From Phycisphaerae bacterium (GTDB lineage Bacteria; Planctomycetota; Phycisphaerae; UBA1845; PWPN01): a stretch of DNA of 64,000 nt. The notes under the pieces were generated by a model. That model had not been told where the DNA came from and searched no databases. It saw only the letters and a program-made list of their open reading frames with translations. Shown in pieces: positions 27,307-36,415 of the stretch. Every line of letters begins with the position of its first letter. The first letter of the stretch is position 1. Made by a program: the position numbers and the translations under genes. The stretch spans positions 21,285 through 85,284 of the forward strand of contig JAGNEZ010000008.1 in assembly GCA_018003015.1 (NCBI GenBank), in the 5' to 3' direction.

Positions 27307-29082
27307 TCAGGTCAGCAGCCGCCGATGCAGCGAATCCAACTCGTCGCCCAAGGCGTGAGGCAGGCGGTCCCCGAACGTCGCGAAGTACTCCCGAACGCTC
27401 TCGACTTCCTTGAGCCATTCCGACCGATCCACCCGGAGCAGTCCCTCAACCACCTTGGGCGACAGGTCCAGCCCGGTCATGTCCAGGCTGTCCGGCGTGG
27501 GCAGGTAGCCGATCGGCGACGCAATCGCTTCAGCCTGCCCGCGGCAGCGGTCCAGGATCCACTCCAACACCCGCAGGTTGTCCCCGTAGCCGGGCCACAA
27601 GAACTCCCCTTCCTCATCGGTCCGGAACCAGTTCACGTGGAACACCTTCGGCGGCCGCCGCATCCGCTGGCCCATCTGCAGCCAGTGACGGAAGTAATCG
27701 CCCATGTGGTAACCACAGAACGGCAGCATGGCCATCGGGTCACGGCGAACCTCGCCGATCGTCCCGTATTGGGCCGCGGTCCGTTCGGAAGCCATGCTCG
27801 CCCCCATGAACACACCGTGCTGCCAGCTGTAAGCCTGGTACACCAGCGGCGACAGCCGAGCCCGGCGGCCGCCAAACACGATCGCCGAGATGGGTACGCC
27901 GTGGTGGTGCTCGATGCGGAAGCTGATCGAGGGACACTGCGTCACCGGAGCTGTGAATCGCGCATTGGCATGGGCGCCGGGTACGGGTTTGCCCTTCTCG
28001 TCCACCACGTCCGGTCGCCACGGGTCACCCTTCCAATCGATGCCCTGCGCCGGCGGCGGACCGTCGGCGCCTTCCCACCAGACCGTCTTGTTCTCGCGAA
28101 GCAGCACGTTGGTGAAAATCGTGTTCCGTCGTACCGTCGCGATCGCATTCGGGTTCGTCGTCGAGTTCGTGCCCGGGGCAACGCCAAAGAAACCCGTCTC
28201 CGGATTCACGCCCCACAACTGGCCGTCGGTATCGATCCGCATCCAGGCGATATCATCGCCGACCGTCCAGATCCGATAGCCCTTGCGGGTCAGGCCCTCG
28301 GGCGGCACCAGCATGGCCAGGTTGGTCTTTCCGCAAGCGCTCGGAAACGCGGCCGCCAGATACTCAATTCGCCCCGACGGGGCTTCGACGCCGAGGATGA
28401 GCATGTGCTCCGCAAGCCAGCCTTCCTCACGGGCGAAATGGCTGCCCAGCCGCAGGGCCATACACTTCTTGCTGAGCAGCACGTTCCCGCCGTACCCCGA
28501 GCCGACGCTCCAGATCGTGTTGTCCTCAGGAAAGTGCAGGATCAGACGACGATCCGGGTTACAGTCCGCCTTGCCGTGAAGGCATCGGGTAAACCGACCG
28601 TCCGTGCCCAAGACCTCGAGAACCTCGCGCCCGCACCGCACCATGATGAGCATGTTGAGCACCACGTAGATGCTGTCCGTCAGTTCCACGCCCACCTTCG
28701 AGAATACCGAGCCGACCGGCCCGAGCGAAAACGGAATCACATACATCGTCCGCCCGCGCATCGAGCCTCGGAAAATCTCTGCTGCCCGGCGATACCCCTC
28801 GCTCGGACTCATCCAGTTGTTGCTCGGGCCGGCGTTCTCCTTCTCCTTCGTGCAGATGTAGGTCAGATGCTCCGTGCGAGCGACATCCGTCGGGGATGTG
28901 CGGTGGAAATAGCAGCCCGGCAGCTTGTCCTGATTCAGTTCAACCAGTTCCCCGGTCGCCACCGCCTCGGCCCGGAGGACATCCCGCTGGGCGTCGCTCC
29001 CGTCAATCCAGACGATCTTGTCCGGCTGGCAGAGCGCAGCGCATTCCTGAATCCACTTCTCGAGTTCTGTGTGCTGAGTCAT
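27307..29082 (-). CDS. pckG: Phosphoenolpyruvate carboxykinase (GTP)
   Basis: 591 residues, standard for the GTP-dependent class. The P-loop with the reactive cysteine is FPSACGKTN (C250, K252), and WTVGDDIAWMRID, NPETGFFGVAPGT and the KTVWWEG block are characteristic of PCKG. It converts oxaloacetate plus GTP to PEP, CO2 and GDP, linking the TCA cycle to gluconeogenesis. The start at 29082 gives MTQHTELEKWIQECAALC, which matches the family beginning; no strong Shine-Dalgarno is visible. It lies 19 bases downstream of the VanZ-like gene, so the two are probably co-transcribed. Confidence 0.96.
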   Translation of the reverse strand: MTQHTELEKWIQECAALCQPDKIVWIDGSDAQRDVLRAEAVATGELVELNQDKLPGCYFHRTSPTDVARTEHLTYICTKEKENAGPSNNWMSPSEGYRRAAEIFRGSMRGRTMYVIPFSLGPVGSVFSKVGVELTDSIYVVLNMLIMVRCGREVLEVLGTDGRFTRCLHGKADCNPDRRLILHFPEDNTIWSVGSGYGGNVLLSKKCMALRLGSHFAREEGWLAEHMLILGVEAPSGRIEYLAAAFPSACGKTNLAMLVPPEGLTRKGYRIWTVGDDIAWMRIDTDGQLWGVNPETGFFGVAPGTNSTTNPNAIATVRRNTIFTNVLLRENKTVWWEGADGPPPAQGIDWKGDPWRPDVVDEKGKPVPGAHANARFTAPVTQCPSISFRIEHHHGVPISAIVFGGRRARLSPLVYQAYSWQHGVFMGASMASERTAAQYGTIGEVRRDPMAMLPFCGYHMGDYFRHWLQMGQRMRRPPKVFHVNWFRTDEEGEFLWPGYGDNLRVLEWILDRCRGQAEAIASPIGYLPTPDSLDMTGLDLSPKVVEGLLRVDRSEWLKEVESVREYFATFGDRLPHALGDELDSLHRRLLT

Positions 29083-29101
29083 GGCCGGTAGGTTAGCAGA
29101 C

Positions 29102-30526
29102 TCATACGAGTTTGCAAACTGGCTCGGCGCCCGTCCGGCATGGCCCAAACAGGACGCGGTCAGCTCGCTGGACCAGCCCGCCAGCCAGCAGCGCCAGGAA
29201 GATGTGAGCCGTGTCCACGGGGTGCCCGCTCATCGCCAGAACCGCCTGCCCCAGAAGCGCGGCCGCGGCCGTGGTCGACGCAGCCCAACGCGGCACGCGG
29301 CCGGCAGCCCGGAAACTCAAGACCAGCGAACCTGCGAAAAGCCCGTACCAGGCCAAACCGCTCAAATAGGCCCCCAAGAGACTATCCCATGGACGGTGGA
29401 ATGAAGTCGCCATCGGCAGCCATGAAGACATCACCGCGTGCTCGCCGCCCGTCGGAAGCACAACCGCGACGGCGCCGCGCCCCGCCAAACCGATCGCCAC
29501 GACGAGTACCAGGCCGCGCAGCACGTTCGCCGGCTGCGGAAGCCGACGCGGGGATCGGGCAATCAGCCGAGACCCAATGGCCGCTCCCAGTCCACAGCAG
29601 GCCCAGGCGATCAGGAGATCACGCGGATCGGCCACATGAGCCACCGTGAACAGCTGGAGCAGCTCAATCACCGTCGCCACGGTGAGCATCCGAGTTAACG
29701 CGTACCTCACGGCCACCTCACGCAGGCGGCCCGCCTCGCACCCAGCCAACACCAGAATCATCGCCCCGAAACCGAAGGCCGAGGCGCCGATCAACTTGTC
29801 GACATTCTGCAGCGGAGTCAGCGGAGTGCTCGGACTGGCCGCAGCCGTCCAGGAAAGGGCCAGCGAGGATTGAGCCAACATGTGCAGCCGCCGCCCCAGA
29901 TGGCTCATGGTCGGATGCACGTCGAACGGCATCAGCGCCGCAACCGCCAGAACAATCAGCGTTGCCGCCGCCGCAGCGCCGTACGGCCGGCTGCGCAAAC
30001 CAAGGTATAGAGCTGCATGTTGATTGCGGATCACCCGCTGCACGGTCGGAGCCATGCTCGCTCCGATGGCCGCTCCGCTCACGTTGGAGATCACGTCGAG
30101 CCAGCTCGCCACTCGATAGACCAGCACCGTCTGGCAAGCCTCAGCCAGATAGCTCAAACTCCCCGCCACGGCCACGGTTGCCGCGTATTCAGCCAGCCGG
30201 ATCGACCCTCGCCGCCGAACCATGAGCCGCAGGCAGACCCCCATCGGGACATAGATCAGTACGTTGGCGATGGCATCGCTGGGAATGAAGGGATGCCAGA
30301 GCAGCCCCCAGCCAAACTGGCGCGCGCGATCCACCTGGAACGGGGCAAAACTACCGTACAGAATGCCGAGAATACCGAGGAAGCAGAGCAGATAGATCGT
30401 ACGCCGCCGCAGAACCGCAGGCTTGCCACCCGCCGAATCCGCCGCTTGGGGAACACCGCCACGATCGCCGCGATCATCGCCGCGCCACGCGTCGTTCAGG
30501 CTGGACCGTAGTAGTTCCGGTAACAC
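29102..30526 (-). CDS. VanZ-like polytopic membrane protein, apparently duplicated domain
   Basis: 474 residues with about ten membrane segments. The first half contains a VanZ-like core: SDAIANVLIYVPMGVCLR and EACQTVLVYR followed by SWLDVISNVSGAAIGA. The second half repeats the theme more weakly (KLIGASAFGFGAMILVLAG, VIELLQLFTVAHVADPRDLL), so it looks like two VanZ units in one chain. VanZ was named for low-level teicoplanin resistance, but most relatives have unknown roles. The GTG start at 30526 follows GGAGGGG at a good distance. It is the first gene of the VanZ-pckG-isomerase set. Confidence 0.82.
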   Translation of the reverse strand: MLPELLRSSLNDAWRGDDRGDRGGVPQAADSAGGKPAVLRRRTIYLLCFLGILGILYGSFAPFQVDRARQFGWGLLWHPFIPSDAIANVLIYVPMGVCLRLMVRRRGSIRLAEYAATVAVAGSLSYLAEACQTVLVYRVASWLDVISNVSGAAIGASMAPTVQRVIRNQHAALYLGLRSRPYGAAAAATLIVLAVAALMPFDVHPTMSHLGRRLHMLAQSSLALSWTAAASPSTPLTPLQNVDKLIGASAFGFGAMILVLAGCEAGRLREVAVRYALTRMLTVATVIELLQLFTVAHVADPRDLLIAWACCGLGAAIGSRLIARSPRRLPQPANVLRGLVLVVAIGLAGRGAVAVVLPTGGEHAVMSSWLPMATSFHRPWDSLLGAYLSGLAWYGLFAGSLVLSFRAAGRVPRWAASTTAAAALLGQAVLAMSGHPVDTAHIFLALLAGGLVQRADRVLFGPCRTGAEPVCKLV

Positions 30527-30676
30527 GACGTGCCCCTCCGGGTCCGCCCTTCCCCCCGCAACGCAGGAAACCCGTCAACAGGCAAACCGTACGATTCACG
30601 CCCCCCCCAGGGCAAACATGAGGCCGCCATTGTACCGCCTGGACGACCATTCACCAAGGAAAAAGGCGTTCTCGCC

Positions 30677-30710
30677 TATTCCCAGAAACAACCTAACTTA
30701 TTTCCAGAAA
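30677..30710. promoter_or_regulatory. Paired direct repeats TATTyCCAGAAA, 22-base period
   Basis: TATTCCCAGAAA (30677-30688) and TATTTCCAGAAA (30699-30710) repeat with one mismatch at a 22-base offset, two helical turns, in an A/T-rich patch that stands out from the GC-rich surroundings. They lie about 150-185 bases upstream of the VanZ-like start and downstream of the MMPL gene, a position suited to a regulator acting on the VanZ-pckG operon. Function is inferred only from layout. Confidence 0.4.
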
Positions 30711-30783
30711 AAGAGTTGGATTACATCGAGGGCTTCCCGTGCCCCGCACATGCCGATCGCCGGCGACGACCCGCACAACCCGC

Positions 30784-32994
30784 TCACCCGGCACCGCCTG
30801 CCTCACCGGGCGTGCCGGCCCGCCGACGCCAAACCAGGAAGAAACTGGGGATCAGCACCGGACGCACGAAGAAGGTGTCGATCAGGATACCCACCGCCAG
30901 GGCCAAGCCGATCTGACGAAGGAGAGAAAGGCCGCCGACCGCCAGGGAGCCGAGCGTGGCCGCCATAATCAGACCGCAGTTGCTGATCACCGAACCGGTG
31001 TTGACGATGGCCCGGGCCGTGGCCTCGCGGACGTCCGCCCGCCGGGCCTCACGCTGGAGGCGCGACACAAGGAAAATGTTGTAGTCCTGCCCGACGGCCA
31101 CCACGATCACGAACACGATCATGCAGACTTTCCAGTCCAGGCCGCTCTCTCCGAACAAGTGGACGAAGCAGGCATCGCAAATCGTCAGCGTCGCGCCGTA
31201 AGTCAGCCAGGTCGCGAAGATCATGAACAAGGTCAGTGGCAGATCCCAGACCACGGCCACGACGATAAGACCGATCACAATCGTTACCAGGCACATGACC
31301 CGCACCTGGTCGGCACCGGAGATGGTCCGAACGTCGATGATATACGGTGTCAGCCCGGAAAGCGTCACCTCCGCCGCCGACCCACCCGCACCCAGCTCGT
31401 GGCCATACGCCAGCGCAATCCCCTGAACCTCCCCGATCAGGGCCATGGCTTCTCGCGAGAAGGGCCGGTGTTTGATCAGCACTTCGAACCTGAGCAGCGG
31501 GCCCTTCGGCGACTGATAGTATGGCTTGGCAGCGCGCTTGATCAGGCCGTCCACGACCGCGACCTGCCTGCCCCAGCCACGAGAACCCAGCGGGGCGTCG
31601 AGGGAATAGACATCCTCAACACCGGGGAGACGCATGATCCTGTCGCTGAGTTCACGGCATGTCTTCTCCAGAGCGTCACCTTCCGGCAAGGCTCTCTCGA
31701 AGTCTAACACGACCTGGGTCGAAAACAGCTGGCCGGGCGCAAAGTGCTTCTCCAGCAACCTGAACCCACGTTCGGAAGAAGAACCCAGGGGCAGTTCGGA
31801 AAGCGAGTCGTAACGAAGCTCGATCCACGGAGCCTTCAGTGCGGGAAGGCCTAGAACCAGGACGCCCAGGACGAGGATGGTTCCAGGCGCGCGGCCAACG
31901 TATCCGGCCAGGATCGGCCAGACCGTCCTCTGGCCCAGGCTCGGCGGGGCCTTCATCCCAACGGGCCAGAACAACGCTCTGCCCAGCAGCCGGGCGACGG
32001 CAGGAGAGAGAGTCAATGCGGCGAGCAGGGCGACGACCAGCACCGGGGCCAGAACCCTGCCCACGTTCTTGGTGGGAATGAGGTCGGAAGCGATCATCAT
32101 GCTAAGCCCGCAAATCGTCGTCGCGGCGCTGGCGATAATCGCCGGGCTGGTGCACCGGGTCGCTTCCACGGCGGCGGCGTTGAGGCCCGGCGTCTCCACA
32201 ACCAGTTCCCGGTATCCGGCAATCCAGAACAGCGCATAGTCAACGCCCGCGCCGAACAGAAGAACCACCGCGAACAGTCGCTCGATGTCGGTAACCTGCC
32301 ATCCCCCGTGGACCAGCAGGCTCAGTAGAACAAACGCCAGAAAGACGCTGGTGCCGATCGAGGCCAGGGGCACAAAAGCCCCTACCGGCGAACGATACAC
32401 CACGACCAGAATGACCAGCACGGCGGTGATGGTCACCCACGTGGTGTGATGCATGGCTTTTCGGGTCGCGGCGGCATAATCACGCCCGATCGCGGCGACG
32501 CCGGTGAACTCCAGCTGCAGGCCCGCTGGACACCCCGAAGCCGCCAACGCCTCAATCCTGCGAACCTCGACAGCCGAGGCGTCGCTGATGAAGCCGGTCT
32601 TGAGATTGGCCACGACCATGCCGACCTGCCTGTCCTCGCTGACCAACCTGAGGTTGAAAAAGGGCATCGCGGGCGAAAGAACCACCCCGCCAGTCGCCTT
32701 CCCGATCTCGACGGCCAATGAACCGAGCCAGGTGAAATCCTCGGACGTCAGGCCGGCTTCACGATGGGCCACGACGATCGCGCTGCTGCGGGCGGCCAGT
32801 TCCGGAAACGCTTGGCGAAGGACCTCCACGGCCTTGTTCTGCGGCGAACCCTCAGGCAGAAACGAACCGAGGTCGCTTGGCGGCAACGGCTCGGTAAACA
32901 TGGCCCAGCAGACGCCGGCGGCCAGTACCGCCATCCAGACAAAGACGAGAACCCATGATCTGCGGGCAATCCACTGCCCAAGAAGGTCAACCAT
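30784..32994 (-). CDS. MMPL/RND-family membrane transporter
   Basis: 736 residues with two RND-like halves, each with one helix, a large external domain and about five more helices. Features seen are SDLGSFLPEGSPQNKAVEVL in the first external loop, the GAGVDYALFWIAGYRE and VVAVGQDYNIFLVSRLQRE segments that carry the paired acidic and tyrosine residues of proton-driven MMPL proteins, and a two-fold internal symmetry. Such transporters export lipids or hydrophobic molecules. The ATG at 32994 gives the usual MVDLLGQWIARRSW start; a GTG ten codons upstream (33024) is possible. The substrate cannot be told. It lies divergent from the UroD-like gene. Confidence 0.88.
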   Translation of the reverse strand: MVDLLGQWIARRSWVLVFVWMAVLAAGVCWAMFTEPLPPSDLGSFLPEGSPQNKAVEVLRQAFPELAARSSAIVVAHREAGLTSEDFTWLGSLAVEIGKATGGVVLSPAMPFFNLRLVSEDRQVGMVVANLKTGFISDASAVEVRRIEALAASGCPAGLQLEFTGVAAIGRDYAAATRKAMHHTTWVTITAVLVILVVVYRSPVGAFVPLASIGTSVFLAFVLLSLLVHGGWQVTDIERLFAVVLLFGAGVDYALFWIAGYRELVVETPGLNAAAVEATRCTSPAIIASAATTICGLSMMIASDLIPTKNVGRVLAPVLVVALLAALTLSPAVARLLGRALFWPVGMKAPPSLGQRTVWPILAGYVGRAPGTILVLGVLVLGLPALKAPWIELRYDSLSELPLGSSSERGFRLLEKHFAPGQLFSTQVVLDFERALPEGDALEKTCRELSDRIMRLPGVEDVYSLDAPLGSRGWGRQVAVVDGLIKRAAKPYYQSPKGPLLRFEVLIKHRPFSREAMALIGEVQGIALAYGHELGAGGSAAEVTLSGLTPYIIDVRTISGADQVRVMCLVTIVIGLIVVAVVWDLPLTLFMIFATWLTYGATLTICDACFVHLFGESGLDWKVCMIVFVIVVAVGQDYNIFLVSRLQREARRADVREATARAIVNTGSVISNCGLIMAATLGSLAVGGLSLLRQIGLALAVGILIDTFFVRPVLIPSFFLVWRRRAGTPGEAGGAG

Positions 32995-33117
32995 AGGACG
33001 ACTTTGTAGCCGGTCCCGGTTCACTCGACAAGAAAAGGAATCACGGGTTGCCCGGCGAGCACCCCTGCGGTAGTCTGCAATCTGGTCCCACCGATATTCA
33101 CGAGGAGCGAGCTATCC

Positions 33118-34131
33118 ATGAACGGACGCGATCGCGTTTTGGCAATGATCGAGGCCCGAACGACGGACTCAATCCCTCTGATGCCGATCACCATGATGTT
33201 CGCCGCGGACTGGATCGGAGTCGAGTACGGGCGATACGCAACCGACCACCGCACGCTGGTCGAGGCCCAAATCCGCACCGCTGAAGCATTCGACTTCGAC
33301 CACGTCTCGTGCATCTCCGACCCGACCCGCGAGGCGGCGGACTGCGGAGCCAGGATCGAGTTCTTCGCTGATCAGCCACCGGCCATCGTCGAACAGGATG
33401 CCCGCCTGGCAAACAAGGCCGATCTGGTGCGTCTCCACATGCCCGACCCGCTGGGCGGCGGCCGAATGCACGATCGCGTCAAGGCTGCGGCACTGCTCAA
33501 GGAGCGCGTGGGCGGGACGAAACTGATCGAGGGCTGGATCGAAGGGCCCATCGCAGAGGCCGCCGACCTGCGCGGGCTGAACACGCTGATGCTGGATCTC
33601 GTCGATGATCCGGGCTTCGTGCGCGACCTTTTCGCCTTTGTGGTGGAGATGGAGCTTCAATTCGCCAAGGCCCAGATTGAAGCTGGAGTGGAACTGATCG
33701 GCGTCGGCGATGCGGCCGCGTCCCTGGTCGGTCCGCGACTCTACCAGGACCTGGTCTGGCCATACGAGAAACAACTCGTCGACGGTCTCCATGCCCTGGG
33801 AACCCGCGTCCGGCTCCACATCTGCGGCAAGACGCGACAGATCACCGCCCCCATGGGCACCCTAAGCTGCGAAATCGTCGACCTGGACTCGATGACGCCC
33901 CTTTCCGAAGCCAGAACGGCGATGGGGCCAAATCAGCTGCTTTTGGGCAATATCAATCCCGTGACCATTCTCCGGAACGGCACCCCAGAGGAGGTGCGGG
34001 CCGCGATCGCGGCGTGCCACCGGGAGGCCGGTCCACGGTACATCGTCGGAGCGGGCTGTGAGGTTCCGCGGGAGACGCCGGATGCCAATCTGCGCGCTCT
34101 GTGCGCCTATGCTCGAGAGCATCGCCCGTAG
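33118..34131 (+). CDS. Uroporphyrinogen decarboxylase-family protein (MtaA/CmuA-like)
   Basis: 337 residues. The HxC zinc site is HICG (H234, C236) and a later cysteine in GAGCEVP (C314) completes the usual methyltransferase-type zinc ligands, which true HemE enzymes do not have. This points to the MtaA/MtbA/CmuA branch, where the protein moves methyl groups between a corrinoid protein and a thiol. No corrinoid protein is next to it in this window, so its partner is unknown. GGAG precedes the start. It is a single gene, divergent from the MMPL transporter. Confidence 0.85.
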   Translation: MNGRDRVLAMIEARTTDSIPLMPITMMFAADWIGVEYGRYATDHRTLVEAQIRTAEAFDFDHVSCISDPTREAADCGARIEFFADQPPAIVEQDARLANKADLVRLHMPDPLGGGRMHDRVKAAALLKERVGGTKLIEGWIEGPIAEAADLRGLNTLMLDLVDDPGFVRDLFAFVVEMELQFAKAQIEAGVELIGVGDAAASLVGPRLYQDLVWPYEKQLVDGLHALGTRVRLHICGKTRQITAPMGTLSCEIVDLDSMTPLSEARTAMGPNQLLLGNINPVTILRNGTPEEVRAAIAACHREAGPRYIVGAGCEVPRETPDANLRALCAYAREHRP

Positions 34132-34457
34132 GTGGCCCAAGGCGGCCGATACAATCGGTTATACCCTTGACACGGAGCTGCTCAGAAGTCAACATGAAAT
34201 AGGCCGCTCGGCGGCAGCCGCCGCCCGCACGGGCCGGGCGGGATTCGGCCCAGTCGCCGCGGCCGGCAAATCGAGGAAATCGCCGCGAAGGCAGGGAGGA
34301 GGAGGTATCCGTCCGCATTTGAATCCACCGGTGTCTTTGGTGTAAGATGGTTCGTCGGGGAGTGCCGGCGTGCCGTGGGATAGGGTTCGCGCACGCCACG
34401 CGGGCCGAACCGGCTCGGTAGGGTTTCTATTTGGCCTGTTTTGGCAGGAGGAGAGTC
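34132..34457. other. Intergenic region with possible promoter for the PEP-CTERM gene
   Basis: About 326 bases without a supported gene. A candidate promoter on plus is TTGAAT (34319-34324), 18-base spacer, TAAGAT (34343-34348), about 110 bases upstream of the PEP-CTERM start. The ribosome site GGAGGAGAG (34446-34454) is strong. No clear terminator is seen for the UroD-like gene. The promoter call is tentative. Confidence 0.35.
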
Positions 34458-35105
34458 ATGAGAGGTCTAGCGATTGTCGTGTGCGCTTTGGCTGCGGCCG
34501 TACCGGTGCTCGGTGCGGAACTCGTCGTCAACCCGGGCTTCGAAAGCGGCGATCTGGCGCCGTGGGTCCAGTGGGGACCGGGCTGGGGCGACTCCGGTCC
34601 GGTCGCGGTCCAGTCTGTCACCGTCTACGAGGGTACGTACGCTGCGGAAATCCCGCTGAACGCCAATGGGGGCAGCTACGGCTTCAAGCAGTTGGTGGAT
34701 GTCCCCGCCAACACTCCGCTGACGTTCAGCTGCTACGTCAACGCGCCGAATCCCGGCCAGAACTGGGCCGAAGTCCTGCTCTTTCCCGACGCGGTCCTTG
34801 ACGACACCAACATCGACAGCGGCGATCTCTCCAAGCCGTTCATGATCTGGAAACGCGATTCGTGGACCGGCGTGCCCGGTCTGCCGGGCGGCACGTTGCC
34901 GACAGTCGATGCCCTCGGCGATGAAGGCTGGGAGAAGGTCACGGGCACGATCAGCTCCTCGACCGGCACCGTGACGATCGCATTCAAATGGGGTGGCTTT
35001 GTGACCAGTAGCATGCTCGTCGATGGCGTGTCGCTGACACCAGAGCCGGCTTCGCTGCTCATTCTGCTGGCCGGTCTACCTCTGCTGCGTCGCAGCCGCC
35101 GCTGA
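34458..35105 (+). CDS. PEP-CTERM sorted extracellular protein with jelly-roll domain
   Basis: 215 residues: signal peptide (MRGLAIVVCALAAAVPVLGA), a beta-sandwich domain opening with the common NPGFESGDLAPW phrase of carbohydrate-binding-like modules, and a C-terminal sorting tag made of PEPASLL, a hydrophobic helix and RRSRR. PEP-CTERM proteins are processed by an exosortase and linked to extracellular polysaccharide; no exosortase gene lies in this window. The start at 34458 is fixed by GGAGGAGAG just upstream; the longer frame has no function. A strong terminator follows, so this is a monocistronic gene. Confidence 0.9.
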   Translation: MRGLAIVVCALAAAVPVLGAELVVNPGFESGDLAPWVQWGPGWGDSGPVAVQSVTVYEGTYAAEIPLNANGGSYGFKQLVDVPANTPLTFSCYVNAPNPGQNWAEVLLFPDAVLDDTNIDSGDLSKPFMIWKRDSWTGVPGLPGGTLPTVDALGDEGWEKVTGTISSSTGTVTIAFKWGGFVTSSMLVDGVSLTPEPASLLILLAGLPLLRRSRR

Positions 35106-35202
35106 GACCACAGGCCGGCATCGTCAACGCCGAATGGGCGGTCTGAAATCAGACGTGCCAGGACATTGAGGCCGGTCAAGCGAGACCGTTCCAGGACACA
35201 CG

Positions 35203-35240
35203 AAGGCCGTGGGGACTCGCCAGCGTCCCCATGGCCTTTT
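35203..35240 (+). terminator. Intrinsic terminator after the PEP-CTERM gene
   Basis: A stem of 14 pairs, AAGGCCGTGGGGAC (35203-35216) with GTCCCCATGGCCTT, including one G-T wobble, an 8-base loop and a short T-run (TTTT). It lies about 100 bases after the stop codon and points rightwards. The opposing squalene-cyclase-like gene ends about 30 bases further on, so it may also act on that transcript, though the run on that side is weak. Confidence 0.85.
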
Positions 35241-35266
35241 CCTCTGGGCGTCGGAGAATACAGCCC

Positions 35267-36415
35267 CTATCGTTGATAGATGGGCAGGTAGTGATACTTG
35301 ACTGACAGACTCAGTATCGCCATCGAGGTCGCATACACACGGCCAGCGTCCCGCTCCTCACCCTGGCGTGCATCCCAGGATCCCGCGTGCTCGCCGTTGT
35401 TCTCCTGGTGGCGAAGCAGAATCGACTGCACGACCTCCCGGGCATGTTCCGCGTACTTGTCGCCGCGCTGGTACATGCCCTGAGCATAGTAGTAGGTCCC
35501 ATACAGAAACCACTCGGTCTCCCACGTCGGCTTGAACTCCATCAGCCAGTCCGCCGAGCCCTTGACCGTCGGATCCTCGTAGAATCCACAGACCTGCAAC
35601 GACAACAGCCCGGCCGCACCCATCGCATACTTGTGGTCGCCGCCACCGGGCTGGTAGCCGAAGGAGGCGGGAGCCACCGCCCGGGCATCAGCCCGAGGAG
35701 ACAGCGCCCGGTAACTGCGCCGGATGTAGTCCGCCGCCAGGTCAACTGCCTCCTTGGGGACGATAATCCCAGCATTGCGGGCCGATCGCAAGGCCATGAC
35801 CTGCCAGACGGTCACCGACAGATCGGAATCGCTGCTGTCCGGCTCATAGCGCCAGCCCCCGCGAAAGCGGGGCTCCTTGCGGACGTTCTGCGAACGGAGA
35901 ATCAACTCGATCGCGAGCAGCAGCCGGGCACGAATCTGGCGGTCCTGTTCGCGATCCACGCCCATGCCCAGCATCTCCGCGAGCAGGAGACTGGCGATCC
36001 CGTGGCCATACATCCGCGAGTGATCACCCTCCCCAAAGTACCCGTCCTTGCGCTGACGCCGCTCGTCCAGCACGCATACCAACGCCTTGCGGAGTGCCTG
36101 ACCCTCCGGAGTCTCATCGGTCGGGCTGTGGCCGAGCGAAGCGATCGCCATGGCCGCCAGCGAGGTCAGTGCCGTGCTGTTGCGGCCAATCCCGGCGTTG
36201 GGCTTGCGTTTGCGGCTCTCCTTGTCGATCGAGCCATCCTCCCCCTGCTGGCGAATGAGGTAGGCGACGGCCTTCTCCAGGGCCCGGTCCGTCTCGTCCT
36301 TGCGGAACGGATCCAGTGCCGACCGCGTGGCCGGAGCGTATTCCTCGCCGGGAACGGCCAAGCACAGCCACGCGAGCCATCCGACAGCCAGCCATCGTGC
36401 GAGTACCCGGGTCAT
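35267..36415 (-). CDS. Secreted prenyltransferase/squalene-oxidase-repeat protein
   Basis: 382 residues with a signal peptide (MTRVLARWLAVGWLAWLCLA). The body is an alpha/alpha toroid of squalene-cyclase type repeats: ALEKAVAYLIRQQGEDGSID, then WQVMALRSARNAG and PGGGDHKYAMGAAGLLSLQ. The DxDD protonation motif of true cyclases is absent, and export argues against lipid cyclisation, so a binding or structural role is more likely (inference). Its start overlaps the DUF4175 stop as ATGA (36412-36415). It is the last gene of the 23-kb minus-strand block. Such proteins often sit beside MoxR/VWA clusters in planctomycetes. Confidence 0.85.
   Translation of the reverse strand: MTRVLARWLAVGWLAWLCLAVPGEEYAPATRSALDPFRKDETDRALEKAVAYLIRQQGEDGSIDKESRKRKPNAGIGRNSTALTSLAAMAIASLGHSPTDETPEGQALRKALVCVLDERRQRKDGYFGEGDHSRMYGHGIASLLLAEMLGMGVDREQDRQIRARLLLAIELILRSQNVRKEPRFRGGWRYEPDSSDSDLSVTVWQVMALRSARNAGIIVPKEAVDLAADYIRRSYRALSPRADARAVAPASFGYQPGGGDHKYAMGAAGLLSLQVCGFYEDPTVKGSADWLMEFKPTWETEWFLYGTYYYAQGMYQRGDKYAEHAREVVQSILLRHQENNGEHAGSWDARQGEERDAGRVYATSMAILSLSVKYHYLPIYQR

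Noticed and set aside
27145..29091. A 648-codon plus-strand open frame opposite pckG
   Set aside because: It mirrors pckG and reads as arginine, histidine and proline-rich sequence without motifs.
33118..34131. Naming the UroD-family gene hemE
   Set aside because: The HxC and later cysteine zinc ligands fit the MtaA/CmuA methyltransferase branch, not haem-pathway uroporphyrinogen decarboxylase.
35267..36415. Calling the squalene-cyclase-repeat protein a hopanoid cyclase
   Set aside because: It is secreted, only 382 residues long, and lacks the DxDD catalytic motif and QW-repeat density of true cyclases.
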